A model generated the notes under the pieces. It did not search any database. It was not told the origin of the DNA and saw nothing but the letters and a program-made list of their open reading frames with translations. Position numbers and translations under genes: made by a program. This document shows, piece after piece, positions 49,308 to 57,887 of a stretch of 64,000 nt of DNA. This DNA is from Micropruina sp. (GTDB lineage Bacteria; Actinomycetota; Actinomycetes; Propionibacteriales; Propionibacteriaceae): the NCBI GenBank assembly GCA_016716635.1, contig JADJVZ010000013.1:124001-188000 (forward strand). The letters run 5' to 3'. The first letter of the stretch is position 1. Every line of letters begins with the position of its first letter.

Positions 49308-51134
49308 GTGCGAAGTATCGTCCGGCTGTTGGCCGTGGCTAAAGAACTGTGGCCGCTCTATCTCGGCATTGTGATCTCGTCGGTGCTGGTCGCGGTGACC
49401 GGGCTGGCGACCCCCTTCATCATCGCCCGCGTCACCGACGAGGTGGTGGCCTCCGCGGGCGGCGCGCAGGTGAACGTGATGGCGGTGGTGTGGCTCGCCG
49501 GGGCCCTGCTGGCCACCGACGTCGCCAACACCCTGATCTCCAACTGGGGTGGCTACCTCGGCGACACCATGGCGGTCCGGTTGCGGCGCATTCTCTCCAC
49601 CACCTACTTCGCCAAGTTGCTGCGCCTGCCGCAGCAGTACTTCGATCAGGAACTCACCGGGACGGTCATCTCGCGACTCAGCCGGTCGATCACCGAGACC
49701 ACCGGCTTCCTCAACATGTTCGCCAACAACTTCTTCCCCATGCTGATCACGGTCGGGGCCGTGCTGGTCATCAGCGCCACCTATTCGCCGTGGCTCACGC
49801 TGCTACTGATCGCCATCTATCCGATCTTCACCTGGCTCACCGCGGTCACGTCCAAACGCTGGCAAAAGCTCGAAGCCGAGAAGAACGTCCATTTCGACAT
49901 CGCAGGCGGACGGTTCGCCGAGGTCATCGGCCAGATCAAGGTCGTCAAGAGCTTCGGCCAACAAGACCGTGAACTCGCCCACTTCGCCGGGGAGTACGAC
50001 GGCGCCGTCACGCTCACCCGCACCCAATCGCGGTGGTGGCACCTGATGGACGTGGCCCGCCGCGGCGCCCTGAACCTGATCTTCTTCGGGATCTACCTGA
50101 TCATCTTCATCCAGACCATGCAGGGTCATTTCACGGTCGGCCAACTGGTGCTGCTGGTGCAGTTGGTGGCGCTTGCGCGGCAGCCCGTGATGGGCATGAG
50201 CTTCCTCATCGACTCTCTGCAGAAGGCGATCACCGGGTCGAAGGACTTCTTCGCGGTGCTCGCCGAACCCGAGGAGGATCTGCCCAAGGCGACCGCCGCC
50301 CCGGACACAGTGGGCGCCGATTCGCGGGCTGAAACCCCGGCCACGGAGCCCGGACGTGCGCCGCTGGCCATTGAGTTTGCCGGGGTCGGTTTCGGCTACT
50401 CCGGCGGCGAGGCGGTGCTGACCGACGTCAGCTTCACGGTTCGTCCGGGTGAGCGGATCGCCTTCGTGGGCGAATCCGGGGGCGGCAAGACCACCCTCGT
50501 GAGCCTGTTGCTCGGGCTCTATCGTCCAGACGCCGGCACCATCCGCGTCGGCGGACGCGGCATCGACGAGTTGGGGTTGACCGACCTGCGCGCCGAGGTG
50601 GGCGTGGTGTTCCAAGAGGCGTCGCTGTTCTCGGGGACGATCGCCGAGAACATCCGCTACGGGCGTCCGGAGGCCACCGACAGCGAGGTGATCGAGGCCG
50701 CCCAGCGGGCCAACGCCCACGACTTCATCAGCACCTTCCCCAAGGCCTACGACGCCGAGATCGGCGAGCGCGGCTTGAAGCTCTCCGGTGGCCAGAAGCA
50801 GCGGATCGCCGTCGCTCGCGCGATGCTCAAGGACGCCCCGATCCTGGTGCTGGACGAGGCCACGAGCTCGCTGGACTCGAAGTCGGAGAGGTTGGTCCAA
50901 CAGGGGCTCGAGGTTCTGATGGCCGACCGCACCACGCTCATCGTGGCCCATCGGTTGTCGACCATCAGCTCTGTCGATCGGATCATCACCCTCCGCGACG
51001 GCCGCGTCGACGAAATCGGCACACCGTCCGAGCTGGCCGAAAGCGGCGGCATCTACGCCGAGCTGCTGGCGCTGCAATCGTCCGCCACCAAGGCCGACCG
51101 CAAGCGTCTGCAGGCCTACGACATCCTGCGCTGA
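49308..51134 (+). CDS. ABC exporter, fused membrane and ATPase domains
   Basis: 608 residues from GTG 49308 (GTG 49302 is also in frame). Six membrane helices (about 1-310) form a type IV exporter domain; the ATPase has Walker A GESGGGKTT, Q-loop FQEASLFSGT, signature LSGGQKQRIAVA, Walker B PILVLDEATSSLD and switch His in VAHRLST. It is a half-transporter that must dimerise, of the lipid/drug-exporter type (MsbA/BmrA). An insertion of about 40 residues (ATAAPDTVGADSRAETPATEP) separates the domains. It is divergent from the nucleotide-sugar genes, so a role in glycolipid or drug export is possible but unproven. Confidence 0.92.
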   Translation: MRSIVRLLAVAKELWPLYLGIVISSVLVAVTGLATPFIIARVTDEVVASAGGAQVNVMAVVWLAGALLATDVANTLISNWGGYLGDTMAVRLRRILSTTYFAKLLRLPQQYFDQELTGTVISRLSRSITETTGFLNMFANNFFPMLITVGAVLVISATYSPWLTLLLIAIYPIFTWLTAVTSKRWQKLEAEKNVHFDIAGGRFAEVIGQIKVVKSFGQQDRELAHFAGEYDGAVTLTRTQSRWWHLMDVARRGALNLIFFGIYLIIFIQTMQGHFTVGQLVLLVQLVALARQPVMGMSFLIDSLQKAITGSKDFFAVLAEPEEDLPKATAAPDTVGADSRAETPATEPGRAPLAIEFAGVGFGYSGGEAVLTDVSFTVRPGERIAFVGESGGGKTTLVSLLLGLYRPDAGTIRVGGRGIDELGLTDLRAEVGVVFQEASLFSGTIAENIRYGRPEATDSEVIEAAQRANAHDFISTFPKAYDAEIGERGLKLSGGQKQRIAVARAMLKDAPILVLDEATSSLDSKSERLVQQGLEVLMADRTTLIVAHRLSTISSVDRIITLRDGRVDEIGTPSELAESGGIYAELLALQSSATKADRKRLQAYDILR

Positions 51135-51140
51135 GCTGGG

Positions 51141-51746
51141 TTAGGCGTTGGGGGCGGGCAGCTTCAGGAGCGCCAGGAGGTGCACCAAGACCGGGCGAAC
51201 GACCACGGAGACGGTAGCCGGAGATGTGGCGAGGGCGTGAATGCGTAGCCCGTCCGTGGCAGCCAAGATCAGCTGCGCATCGAGGCGAGGCTGCGCGGAA
51301 CCGAAGTTGGCCACGGCCGCGGCGACTCGCTCTGTGATCGCGTCAGACCAGGCCTCGACGATGGGACGTAGATCTGGCCGCTCTGCCGCTTCGAGTTGCA
51401 GGTGGTATTGGGCGCGAATCCGAACCGAGTCGGTCTTGGCGGCTTCGCCGAGCAGGACATCGACGAGATCGTCAGCGCTCAACCCTCGCTCGCCTTTGAG
51501 GTTCGCCACCTTCTCGCTCGCCCGGTCGAGCCGTTCCAGATCGAGGTCCACCACCCGCTGAAGGGCCGCGGCCACGATCGCCTCTTTCGAGGCGAAGTGA
51601 TACGTGGTGGACGACAACGACACTCCGGCACGTTGCGCCACGGCTCGGTGAGTCAGGCCGTCGACGCCGTGATCGGCCACGACACGCACTGCAGCATCGA
51701 CGATCGCGTTCTGGATCTCCAGAGCGGGTCGGCGCGTCGTCGTCAT
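51141..51746 (-). CDS. TetR-family transcriptional regulator
   Basis: 201 residues. The N-terminal helix-turn-helix is clear (IVDAAVRVVADHGVDGLTHRAVAQRAGVSLSSTTYHFASKEAIVAAAL) and the C-terminal ligand domain is of the TetR_C_6 type. ATG 51746 starts a few residues before the helix-turn-helix and 7 nt after TACAGT. It is divergent from the CruF-like gene at 51821. Two CAGTAC-N4-GTACT operators at 51767-51799 overlap both promoters, so it most likely represses itself and the carotenoid-type gene. The ligand is unknown. It is convergent with the ABC exporter. Confidence 0.9.
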   Translation of the reverse strand: MTTTRRPALEIQNAIVDAAVRVVADHGVDGLTHRAVAQRAGVSLSSTTYHFASKEAIVAAALQRVVDLDLERLDRASEKVANLKGERGLSADDLVDVLLGEAAKTDSVRIRAQYHLQLEAAERPDLRPIVEAWSDAITERVAAAVANFGSAQPRLDAQLILAATDGLRIHALATSPATVSVVVRPVLVHLLALLKLPAPNA

Positions 51747-51753
51747 GACTGGA

Positions 51754-51759
51754 ACTGTA
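51754..51759 (-). promoter_or_regulatory. Candidate -10 box (TACAGT) of tetR-like gene
   Basis: TACAGT on the minus strand, 7 nt before ATG 51746, giving a leaderless-type start within the operator region. Confidence 0.45.
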
Positions 51760-51763
51760 CCAG

Positions 51764-51792
51764 TTGCAGTACTTACGTACTGGCAGTACATT
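51764..51792 (+). promoter_or_regulatory. Promoter of the CruF-like gene
   Basis: TTGCAG (51764-51769), 17-bp spacer, TACATT (51787-51792). Both hexamers overlap the operators, and a GAAAGGA ribosome-binding site follows before ATG 51821. Confidence 0.55.
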
Positions 51793-51799
51793 CGTACTC
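51767..51799. promoter_or_regulatory. Paired TetR operators
   Basis: CAGTAC-TTAC-GTACTG at 51767-51782 and CAGTAC-ATTC-GTACTC at 51784-51799, two copies 17 bp apart in the divergent promoter. Confidence 0.65.
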
Positions 51800-51820
51800 G
51801 ATTTACGAAAGGACCCATCC

Positions 51821-52711
51821 ATGTCGAAGAAGGACTGGTACACACCGTTCTCGTGGCTGACCATCGTCGCTGTGTACACGATGGCGTTGGTCATCAACCC
51901 GCTCACTCACCAAACTTCGACCCTGGTGTTCCTGCTCCCGCTGCCTCTGGCTTTGTGGCACGGCGTCCGCCGCTACGGCGGGAAGGGCATGACGATCTTC
52001 GTGGTCGTCACCCTCGTGCTGTCGAACATGTGGGAAGCCCTGAGCATCCAAACCGGGTTCCCCTTCGGCCATTACCACTACACGATGCAACCCCAGTTGC
52101 TCGGTGTTCCGATCGTGATTGGACCGTCCTACGTGGCGTTGGGGTACATCTCCTGGCAGATCGCCAACACGGTGCTGCAGGAGGCTGACACCCGCATGGG
52201 CCGGTGGAGTACCGCCCTCCTGGCGCCGACCATCGCCGCACTCTCGATGACCGTCTACGACCTCACGAACGACGCCCTCGCCTCCACGGCGGGCCAGCGG
52301 TGGATCTGGGAGCAAGGCGGCGCCTACTTCGGGGTGCCCGTGTCGAACTTCCTCGGCTGGTGGTTCTGCACGTTCACGTTCTACGCGGTCTTCGCGCTGT
52401 ACCTGCGACGCAATCCCGGCTCCGTTCGTCCGGAGACCAACAAGGTGCCGTTGCTGCAGTTCGTCCTGCTGTACCTCAGCCTCGGCTCGGTGACCGTCGT
52501 CGCCTCCCTCACCGGCACCTACGCGACCGGGACGGCCACAGACACCGCCGGAACCGTCTGGCAGCTCTCGGACATGATCGGCTCCTCGTTGCTTTGGGTG
52601 GTCTTCGGCATGGTCCCGTTGGCCCTGTTCTCGATCGTCAACCTCTACCGCATGGGGCTGCCGTCCGAGGCAACGTCGACACCCGCCACCTCGGTAGCGA
52701 GCCACTCGTGA
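51821..52711 (+). CDS. CruF/DUF422-type carotenoid biosynthesis membrane protein
   Basis: 296 residues with about seven membrane helices. The stretch NMWEALSIQTGFPFGHYHYTM followed by LLGVPIVIGPSYVALGYISW and SMTVYDLTNDALAS is the DUF422 signature of CruF-like carotenoid 1',2'-hydratases and the related C50-carotenoid proteins. No other carotenoid gene is in the window, so its substrate is uncertain. GAAAGGA upstream supports ATG 51821. Control by the divergent TetR regulator is strongly suggested by the paired operators covering its promoter. Confidence 0.82.
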   Translation: MSKKDWYTPFSWLTIVAVYTMALVINPLTHQTSTLVFLLPLPLALWHGVRRYGGKGMTIFVVVTLVLSNMWEALSIQTGFPFGHYHYTMQPQLLGVPIVIGPSYVALGYISWQIANTVLQEADTRMGRWSTALLAPTIAALSMTVYDLTNDALASTAGQRWIWEQGGAYFGVPVSNFLGWWFCTFTFYAVFALYLRRNPGSVRPETNKVPLLQFVLLYLSLGSVTVVASLTGTYATGTATDTAGTVWQLSDMIGSSLLWVVFGMVPLALFSIVNLYRMGLPSEATSTPATSVASHS

Positions 52712-52898
52712 ATCACGGACCGGCTCGAGGTCGTTCGCAAGCCGCAAGCTCACGGCAACGTGCGCTGACCTGATTGACGACCCGCGGCGACCGTCGGGGA
52801 GCCCACATTCGCCAGACGAGCCGGCGTGGCTCACTTCTGACGGCGTTTGCGACTCAAGCGACCGGAAGGCTGTGCGTCAGGCAAACCCGAAGCCTGCC

Positions 52899-53240
52899 TC
52901 AGGCCTGGACAGCCTGCCGAACCTTGTTCACGAGGCTGCGGTATTTCAGGGCCCGGATGATCCCCGCGTTCTTGAAGTCGTAGGTGCTGAGCCACACCTC
53001 GACGGCCGTCCCTCCAGGGGTCGGCGCGGTGACGACAGACATGATGCGTCCCGCCCCGAGCGGCACCTCCACCACGTCACCGTCGGTGAGTTGGCCGCCC
53101 ATGGCCCCTTGGACGGCGGTCAGCGCCTGCTCCTCAATGAGCGGACTCACGTAGTGAAAGTGCTTGTGCACCTGGCTGATGCTCAGCACGTAGACCCCCA
53201 GCGATGCGAGCGCTGCCACGGTGATGATGATGATGATCAT
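52899..53240 (-). CDS. Small membrane-anchored protein of unknown function
   Basis: 113 residues. The start MIIIIITVAALASLGVYVLSIS is a single membrane anchor or signal sequence whose isoleucine run comes from an ATC trinucleotide repeat; the rest (LTDGDVVEVPLGAGRIMSVV) looks like a small beta-rich domain. GAGGGA lies 3-8 nt upstream of the ATG. It is convergent with the CruF-like gene across 187 bp in which I see nothing else of note. No family is recognised. Confidence 0.65.
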   Translation of the reverse strand: MIIIIITVAALASLGVYVLSISQVHKHFHYVSPLIEEQALTAVQGAMGGQLTDGDVVEVPLGAGRIMSVVTAPTPGGTAVEVWLSTYDFKNAGIIRALKYRSLVNKVRQAVQA

Positions 53241-53479
53241 GGTTCCCTCTTCGCCTCGACGGTCGCGTCAAGCCAACCTCAGTATGGGCCTGGCCAAGGT
53301 CACGTCCGCCCCATTCCAGGGCGAGGGCAGCGCCGTCCCGGGTCGGTCGAATGGGGTACCGCTGGGCGCACGGGTGGTCCTGTGGACGGGCCAGCCCAAG
53401 ACCGTGGGACCACCGCACGACAGAAGATTATTGGTCGTTTGGGCTAAAATAGCCGTTTACTCCCGACCTTGGATGCGTG

Positions 53480-54274
53480 ATGACTGACCAGACGAAAGCC
53501 CCCGATCAACCGAAGAAGCTGTTCGACCTGTCGGTGCCGCAGGTCGTTGCTGGCGCCCTGGCCGCGGCGGTCGTGACAGCCTTGGGTGCTCGCCTCGGTC
53601 TCGCGGGGACGATCGCCGGAGCCGCCCTGTTCAGCATCATCGCCACCGTCGCCAGCGCAATGTTCCGCAAGGGCCTGGAACACAGTCACGCCCAGGTCCG
53701 CGACTGGTTCGGCGGCGCCAAAGCGGCCACCGGGCAGACCGTCGACTCACCGACAGCTCACGCGACATCGGCCTCTGACGACACCGCGTGGACGACGGTG
53801 CCCGACTCGGCGTCCGAGCCGGAGATCCCAGCGTCCGACGAGGCGACACCACCGTCGGAAGAGCGGGCCACGACCGAGACGTCCGTGCCTCGCACGCGTC
53901 CGGCGATCATCGGCGCCGTGGCTGGTTCGCTGGCCACTTTCGTGTTGGCGCTCGCCTTCATCGTCGGCTTCGAAGTGCTGACAGGGCAGACGTTGGACGG
54001 CAGAACCGGAACCAGCCTCGGAAACGTCGCCGGCCAGGCGGCCACCCCGGCCCCGACGGTCACGGTGACCCCGGTCGTTACCCTCGCCCCAACCGTGACC
54101 ATCACCCCCACGGTCACCGCGTCGACAACGCCGGTCCCGGTGGTCACCGTGACCACCACGGCGACGGCAACCGCCACCGCAACTACCACCGCGACAACCA
54201 CCGCCACGCCAACGGCGGCGGCCCCGTCATCGACGAGCCCCGCGGCCGCGACGACGCCTCAGCCCGGCGTGTAA
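53480..54274 (+). CDS. Two-helix membrane protein with Thr/Pro-rich external tail
   Basis: 264 residues. A cytoplasmic start and membrane segment (about 20-65, VVAGALAAAVVTALGARLGLAG) are followed by an acidic linker, a second helix (about 140-165, AIIGAVAGSLATFVLALAF) and a long low-complexity tail of VTVTP, TATATAT and PTAAAPSS units, likely an extended, possibly glycosylated stalk. ATG 53480 and GTG 53477 are adjacent and lack a ribosome-binding site; TAAAAT at 53445-53450 is a possible -10. The family is unknown to me. The next gene starts 76 bp later. Confidence 0.65.
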   Translation: MTDQTKAPDQPKKLFDLSVPQVVAGALAAAVVTALGARLGLAGTIAGAALFSIIATVASAMFRKGLEHSHAQVRDWFGGAKAATGQTVDSPTAHATSASDDTAWTTVPDSASEPEIPASDEATPPSEERATTETSVPRTRPAIIGAVAGSLATFVLALAFIVGFEVLTGQTLDGRTGTSLGNVAGQAATPAPTVTVTPVVTLAPTVTITPTVTASTTPVPVVTVTTTATATATATTTATTTATPTAAAPSSTSPAAATTPQPGV

Positions 54275-54337
54275 CAACCGGCGCCGGCAACGCGCGACTG
54301 CGTCGGCATTTCGGACCTGCACACTCTCGGGCCTTCG

Positions 54338-54343
54338 TACACT
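54338..54343 (+). promoter_or_regulatory. Candidate -10 box (TACACT)
   Basis: TACACT ends 7 nt before ATG 54351; no Shine-Dalgarno is present, so the transcript is probably leaderless. Confidence 0.4.
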
Positions 54344-54350
54344 GGGACGC

Positions 54351-54803
54351 ATGGCAGGAATCCCCGCGAAGGCGATCATCGGTGCCGCTACGGCGGCCGC
54401 GGCGTTCGCGATGAGGAACGCGGGCTCGATCAGCGAGGCGTGGAACGTCATCAACAAAGACGGTCGCGCCTCGGCGCAAGCGCGAAAGCTGAGCGACGGT
54501 GTCCGCATCTACTTCGGCGAGAAGAACCCGGCCGTTCGATTGCGCAAGCAGATGGGCGTCCTGGAGGCGTCCTTGGCCACCGAAACCGAAGCCTCACCGG
54601 AGCAGTTGGCCGACTGGCAACTGCGCCTGACCAACCTGCGTCGGCGTCTGGATCTCACCGAAGCCGAACCTCCCGCGGCGCGGAAGAAGCACCTCAAGCA
54701 GTTGGACGCCGCCGTGGCGGCCCTCTTCACCGAAATGATCGAACTGACCGTCCACCGCGAGGTTGAAGCCCCGGTGAAGCGTCCCCGGCTGGGTCGGGGT
54801 TGA
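54351..54803 (+). CDS. Conserved-type small helical protein of unknown function
   Basis: 150 residues. After an Ala-rich N-terminus (about 5-22, weakly hydrophobic) the protein is helical with charged heptad-like stretches (WQLRLTNLRRRLDLTEAE, KKHLKQLDAAVAALFTEMIEL) and a basic Pro/Arg tail. It looks like a cytoplasmic coiled-coil protein. I do not recognise the family with certainty. Its ATG lies 7 nt after TACACT. It is followed by the rhomboid-like gene after 36 bp on the same strand. Confidence 0.6.
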   Translation: MAGIPAKAIIGAATAAAAFAMRNAGSISEAWNVINKDGRASAQARKLSDGVRIYFGEKNPAVRLRKQMGVLEASLATETEASPEQLADWQLRLTNLRRRLDLTEAEPPAARKKHLKQLDAAVAALFTEMIELTVHREVEAPVKRPRLGRG

Positions 54804-54839
54804 TCCCCGCGGGTCGTAAACCGTCTCGCACCAGGGACG

Positions 54840-55676
54840 ATGCCAGGTCCGTCTGGCACTCTTGACGACGTGAGAAACAACGACCGCGACGCCTGGTTCC
54901 AGCTCGGACGGATCACTGTGACCACGACGACGCTGGCCGTCGGCGTCCTGGCCCTCGGGATGATTGTGGCAAGCGTCGTGCCGGGCCTTCCGGCCGCCAC
55001 CTACTTCAGCCCCACCGCAATCGCCAGCGGACAGGCCTGGAGGCTCATCACCTGGCCTTTTGCCGCGGGCCTTTCGTTGCTGGGAGCGCTCAACCTGGTG
55101 ATGTTTTGGTTCTTCGGCACTGAGTTGGAGAGGGGCGCCGGGCTCGTCCGCATGGGGTGGCTGTTGGTCGGACTGTGGGCATCGGTCACCGCGGCCTACG
55201 CAGGCGCGGCCCTGTTGCTCGGCGGCGGCGGGCTCGCCGGACCCAGCCTGCTCAGCTTCGTGCTGATGCTCATCTGGGTGGCGGAGAATCCGCGCCGTCC
55301 GATGTTCTTCACCATTCCGGCCTGGGTGGTCGGTGTCGTGCTCGCCGGGATCAACATCTTGAGCTTGATCGGCGTCCGGGATTGGCCCGGCCTCGTGGCC
55401 CTGCTGGTGGCGTTCTGCCTGTCGGCGATGGCAGCCCGCAACGTGGGGCTCTTGTCCGACTACGGCTGGATCCCGGGCGGCCCTTCTGTACGCTCGCCCA
55501 CACAGCGGGCCCCGCGTCCGAGCGCGGCGGTGCGTCGGGAAACGGCACGCGTCCTCACCGACGCCCAACGCATCGACGAACTGCTCGACAAGATCAGCCA
55601 GCACGGCCTGCATAGCCTCACGGATTCCGAACGCAAGGAGCTCAACAAGCTCCGCGAGCGCCGCAACAGCCGCTAA
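54840..55676 (+). CDS. Rhomboid-like membrane protein, probably lacking protease residues
   Basis: 278 residues with six membrane helices and the rhomboid layout: ASGQAWRLITWPFAAG in the first loop and GTELERGAGLVRMGWLLVG before the third helix. The C-terminal cytoplasmic tail RIDELLDKISQHGLHSLTDSERKELNKLRE is the short domain common in actinobacterial and other rhomboids. The GxSG active-site serine position reads GLAGPSLLSF and no conserved His is visible in the last helix, so it may be an inactive pseudoprotease. ATG 54840 has AGGGA 3 nt upstream; GTG 54870 is an alternative. Confidence 0.72.
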   Translation: MPGPSGTLDDVRNNDRDAWFQLGRITVTTTTLAVGVLALGMIVASVVPGLPAATYFSPTAIASGQAWRLITWPFAAGLSLLGALNLVMFWFFGTELERGAGLVRMGWLLVGLWASVTAAYAGAALLLGGGGLAGPSLLSFVLMLIWVAENPRRPMFFTIPAWVVGVVLAGINILSLIGVRDWPGLVALLVAFCLSAMAARNVGLLSDYGWIPGGPSVRSPTQRAPRPSAAVRRETARVLTDAQRIDELLDKISQHGLHSLTDSERKELNKLRERRNSR

Positions 55677-55736
55677 TCCAACACCACCACCGCCGATCAA
55701 ACGTCGGGCACACCCCTGCCCCCGACCCCCCGTCCG

Positions 55737-55777
55737 GACTTTGCTGGCGTTCGCCAACACTCCGCTGGCACTCGCCA
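55737..55777. repeat. Two extra outer-arm modules before family A copy 5
   Basis: Two diverged units of 20-21 bp (GACTTTGCTGGCGTTCGCC..., CACTCCGCTGGCACTCGCC...) precede the complete element. As at 8159-8239 the unit equals outer arm plus spacer. Confidence 0.75.
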
Positions 55778-55847
55778 CACTCCGCTGGCGTTCGGCATGT
55801 TTGCTGGCGATATTGCGCCAGCAAACACGGCCAACGCCAGCAAAGTC
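55778..55847. repeat. Family A nested inverted repeat, copy 5
   Basis: 70 bp on the 15-5-13-4-13-5-15 plan: inner arms TGTTTGCTGGCGA and GCGCCAGCAAACA around TATT, right outer arm AACGCCAGCAAAGTC. It lies between convergent rhomboid-like and ilvD genes. Confidence 0.9.
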
Positions 55848-55883
55848 GAGGAACCGCGGAGGGCCTCCCCCACCAGGGCGCCA

Positions 55884-55914
55884 AACGGGCCTCTTAACCT
55901 AACGGGCCTCTTAA
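55884..55914. repeat. Direct repeat across the ilvD stop codon
   Basis: AACGGGCCTCTTAA occurs at 55884-55897 and 55901-55914. The second copy contains the ilvD stop, so a 17-bp duplication has left a spare in-frame-looking end just past the gene. Confidence 0.7.
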
Positions 55915-57749
55915 AGCGGTCGGCGGGTCGCTCCCTTGTCGGCGGACAGCGCGAGAGACGCGTAGATTTTCAGCGCTTGGGACACCTCGCGGACGCGGGT
56001 CGCCGGCTTCCAGCCTTCGGCGTCCTTCACGGCGCGGCGGGCCGCCAGCACATCGTCCGGCACCTCAAGCACCAGGCTTCGCTCGGGGATGTTGATCGCG
56101 ATCATGTCGCCGTCCTCGACCAGGCCGATGGTGCCGCCCGAGGCCGCCTCCGGTGAGATGTGCCCGAGCGATAGCCCCGACGAGCCGCCGGAGAACCGTC
56201 CGTCCGTGATCAACGCGCACTTGGGGCCGAGGCCCGTGCCCTTGAGGTAGGCGGTCGGGTAGAGCATTTCCTGCATCCCGGGGCCGCCCTTTGGACCCTC
56301 GTAGCGGACGACCACCACGTCGCCGGCCACGATCCGGCCGCTCAGGATGGCCTCGACGGCTTCCTCCTGGCTTTCGGTGACCTTGGCGGGGCCGCGGAAG
56401 ATCCACTGATCTTCGGGCACACCCGCCGTCTTCACGATGGCGCCGTCCTCGGCGAGGTTGCCGCTCAGCACGGCGAGACCGCCCTCGGCGGTGTAGGCGT
56501 GCGCCACGTCGCGGATGCAGCCCTTTTCGGCGTCAAGATCCAGCGCTTCCCAGCGGTTGGACGTCGAGAAGGCCTCGACCGTCCGGACGCCGCCCGGCGC
56601 CGCATGCCACAACTCGAGGGCCTCCGCGGACGCCTGCCCGCTGCGCGGATCCCACGCGTTCAGCCACGCCTCCAACGATGGGGCGTGGATCGTGTGGACG
56701 TCCGTCTCAAGCAACCCACCACGCCACAGTTCGCCCAAAATGGCGGGCATGCCGCCGGCGCGATGGACGTCCTCCATGTAGTAATCCGATGAGCTCGGCG
56801 CCACCTTGCACAGGTTCGGGGTGTGCCGCGAGAGGGCGTCGATGTCGTCCTGGGTGAAGTCGACGCCGGCCTCGCGCGCGGCCGCGAGAATGTGCAGCAC
56901 CGTGTTCGTGGAGCCGCCCATCGCGATGTCGAGCCGCATGGCGTTCCCGAAGGCCGCCTTGGTGGCGATCGACCGGGGCAGGACGGACTCGTCATCGCCG
57001 TCGTAATAGCGCTTCGCGAGCTGGACGGCCAACGCCCCGGCGCGCTCGAAGAGCCCCTTGCGGGCAACCTGCGTGGCCAGGGTCGAGCCGTTGCCGGGCA
57101 GGCCGAGACCGAGGGCTTCGACCAGGCAGTTCATCGAGTTGGCGGTGAACATGCCCGAACATGATCCGCAGGTCGGGCACGCGGAGCGTTCGATGGTGTC
57201 CATCTGATCGTCCGTCACCGAGGTGTCGACGGCCTTCACCATGGCGTCCACGAGATCGAGGCGGGTCACGCGTCCGTCGTCGTGGACGTGGGCCTTGCCG
57301 GCCTCCATCGGACCGCCGGAGATGAACACTGTGGGGATGTTGAGCCGCAGCGCGGCCAGCAGCATGCCAGGGGTGATTTTGTCGCAGTTGGAGATGCAGA
57401 CCAGGGCGTCCGCGCAGTGCGCGTTCACCATGTATTCGACGCTGTCGGCGATGATTTCGCGGCTGGGCAAGGAGTAGAGCATGCCCGCATGCCCCATGGC
57501 GATGCCGTCGTCAACCGCAATGGTGTTGAACTCGCGTCCGACGCCGCCGGCCTCGGCGATGGCCCCGGCGACCAGTTGCCCCATGTCTTTGAGGTGGACG
57601 TGGCCCGGCACGAACTGGGTGAAGCTGTTCGCGATCGCCACGATCGGCTTGCCGAAATCCGATTCGCCCATGCCCGTGGCGCGCCACAGCGCGCGGGCCC
57701 CAGCCATGTTGCGTCCGTGCGTGGACGTCCGAGAACGAAGTGCGGGCAT
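55911..57749 (-). CDS. ilvD: Dihydroxy-acid dehydratase
   Basis: 612 residues, the usual length. It converts dihydroxyvalerate-type intermediates to ketoacids in valine, leucine and isoleucine synthesis and needs an Fe-S cluster. Cluster cysteines are seen in CISNCDKITPGM and CPTCGSCSGMFTANSMNC; other signatures are FGKPIVAIANSFTQFVPGHVHL, GGSTNTVLHILA, EGPKGGPGMQEMLYPT and the serine-rich DGRFSGGSSGLSLGHISPEAASGG. GGGAGG lies 7 nt before ATG 57749. It stands alone, with family A copies at both ends. No attenuator is evident upstream. Confidence 0.96.
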   Translation of the reverse strand: MPALRSRTSTHGRNMAGARALWRATGMGESDFGKPIVAIANSFTQFVPGHVHLKDMGQLVAGAIAEAGGVGREFNTIAVDDGIAMGHAGMLYSLPSREIIADSVEYMVNAHCADALVCISNCDKITPGMLLAALRLNIPTVFISGGPMEAGKAHVHDDGRVTRLDLVDAMVKAVDTSVTDDQMDTIERSACPTCGSCSGMFTANSMNCLVEALGLGLPGNGSTLATQVARKGLFERAGALAVQLAKRYYDGDDESVLPRSIATKAAFGNAMRLDIAMGGSTNTVLHILAAAREAGVDFTQDDIDALSRHTPNLCKVAPSSSDYYMEDVHRAGGMPAILGELWRGGLLETDVHTIHAPSLEAWLNAWDPRSGQASAEALELWHAAPGGVRTVEAFSTSNRWEALDLDAEKGCIRDVAHAYTAEGGLAVLSGNLAEDGAIVKTAGVPEDQWIFRGPAKVTESQEEAVEAILSGRIVAGDVVVVRYEGPKGGPGMQEMLYPTAYLKGTGLGPKCALITDGRFSGGSSGLSLGHISPEAASGGTIGLVEDGDMIAINIPERSLVLEVPDDVLAARRAVKDAEGWKPATRVREVSQALKIYASLALSADKGATRRPL

Positions 57750-57850
57750 GCCGACCTCCCAGTGCAGTAGTCGCCCCCAGGCTAATCATCCGGCGAAGTT
57801 GGCGCACGGACGCGTCTCGGATGCAGACCCCTCCTCACCCGTCTCCCGAC

Positions 57851-57887
57851 GACTTTGCTGGCGGTAGGCATCTTTGCTAGCGATATA
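57851..57887. repeat. Family A copy 6, left half (split by the IS)
   Basis: Outer arm GACTTTGCTGGCGGT, spacer AGGCA, inner arm TCTTTGCTAGCGA and the TATA centre, which is repeated on the other side of the IS. Confidence 0.9.

Noticed and set aside
53217..53241. Trinucleotide microsatellite as a separate repeat feature
   Set aside because: The ATC/GAT run encodes the isoleucines of the membrane anchor in the 52899-53240 protein and is only about six units long.
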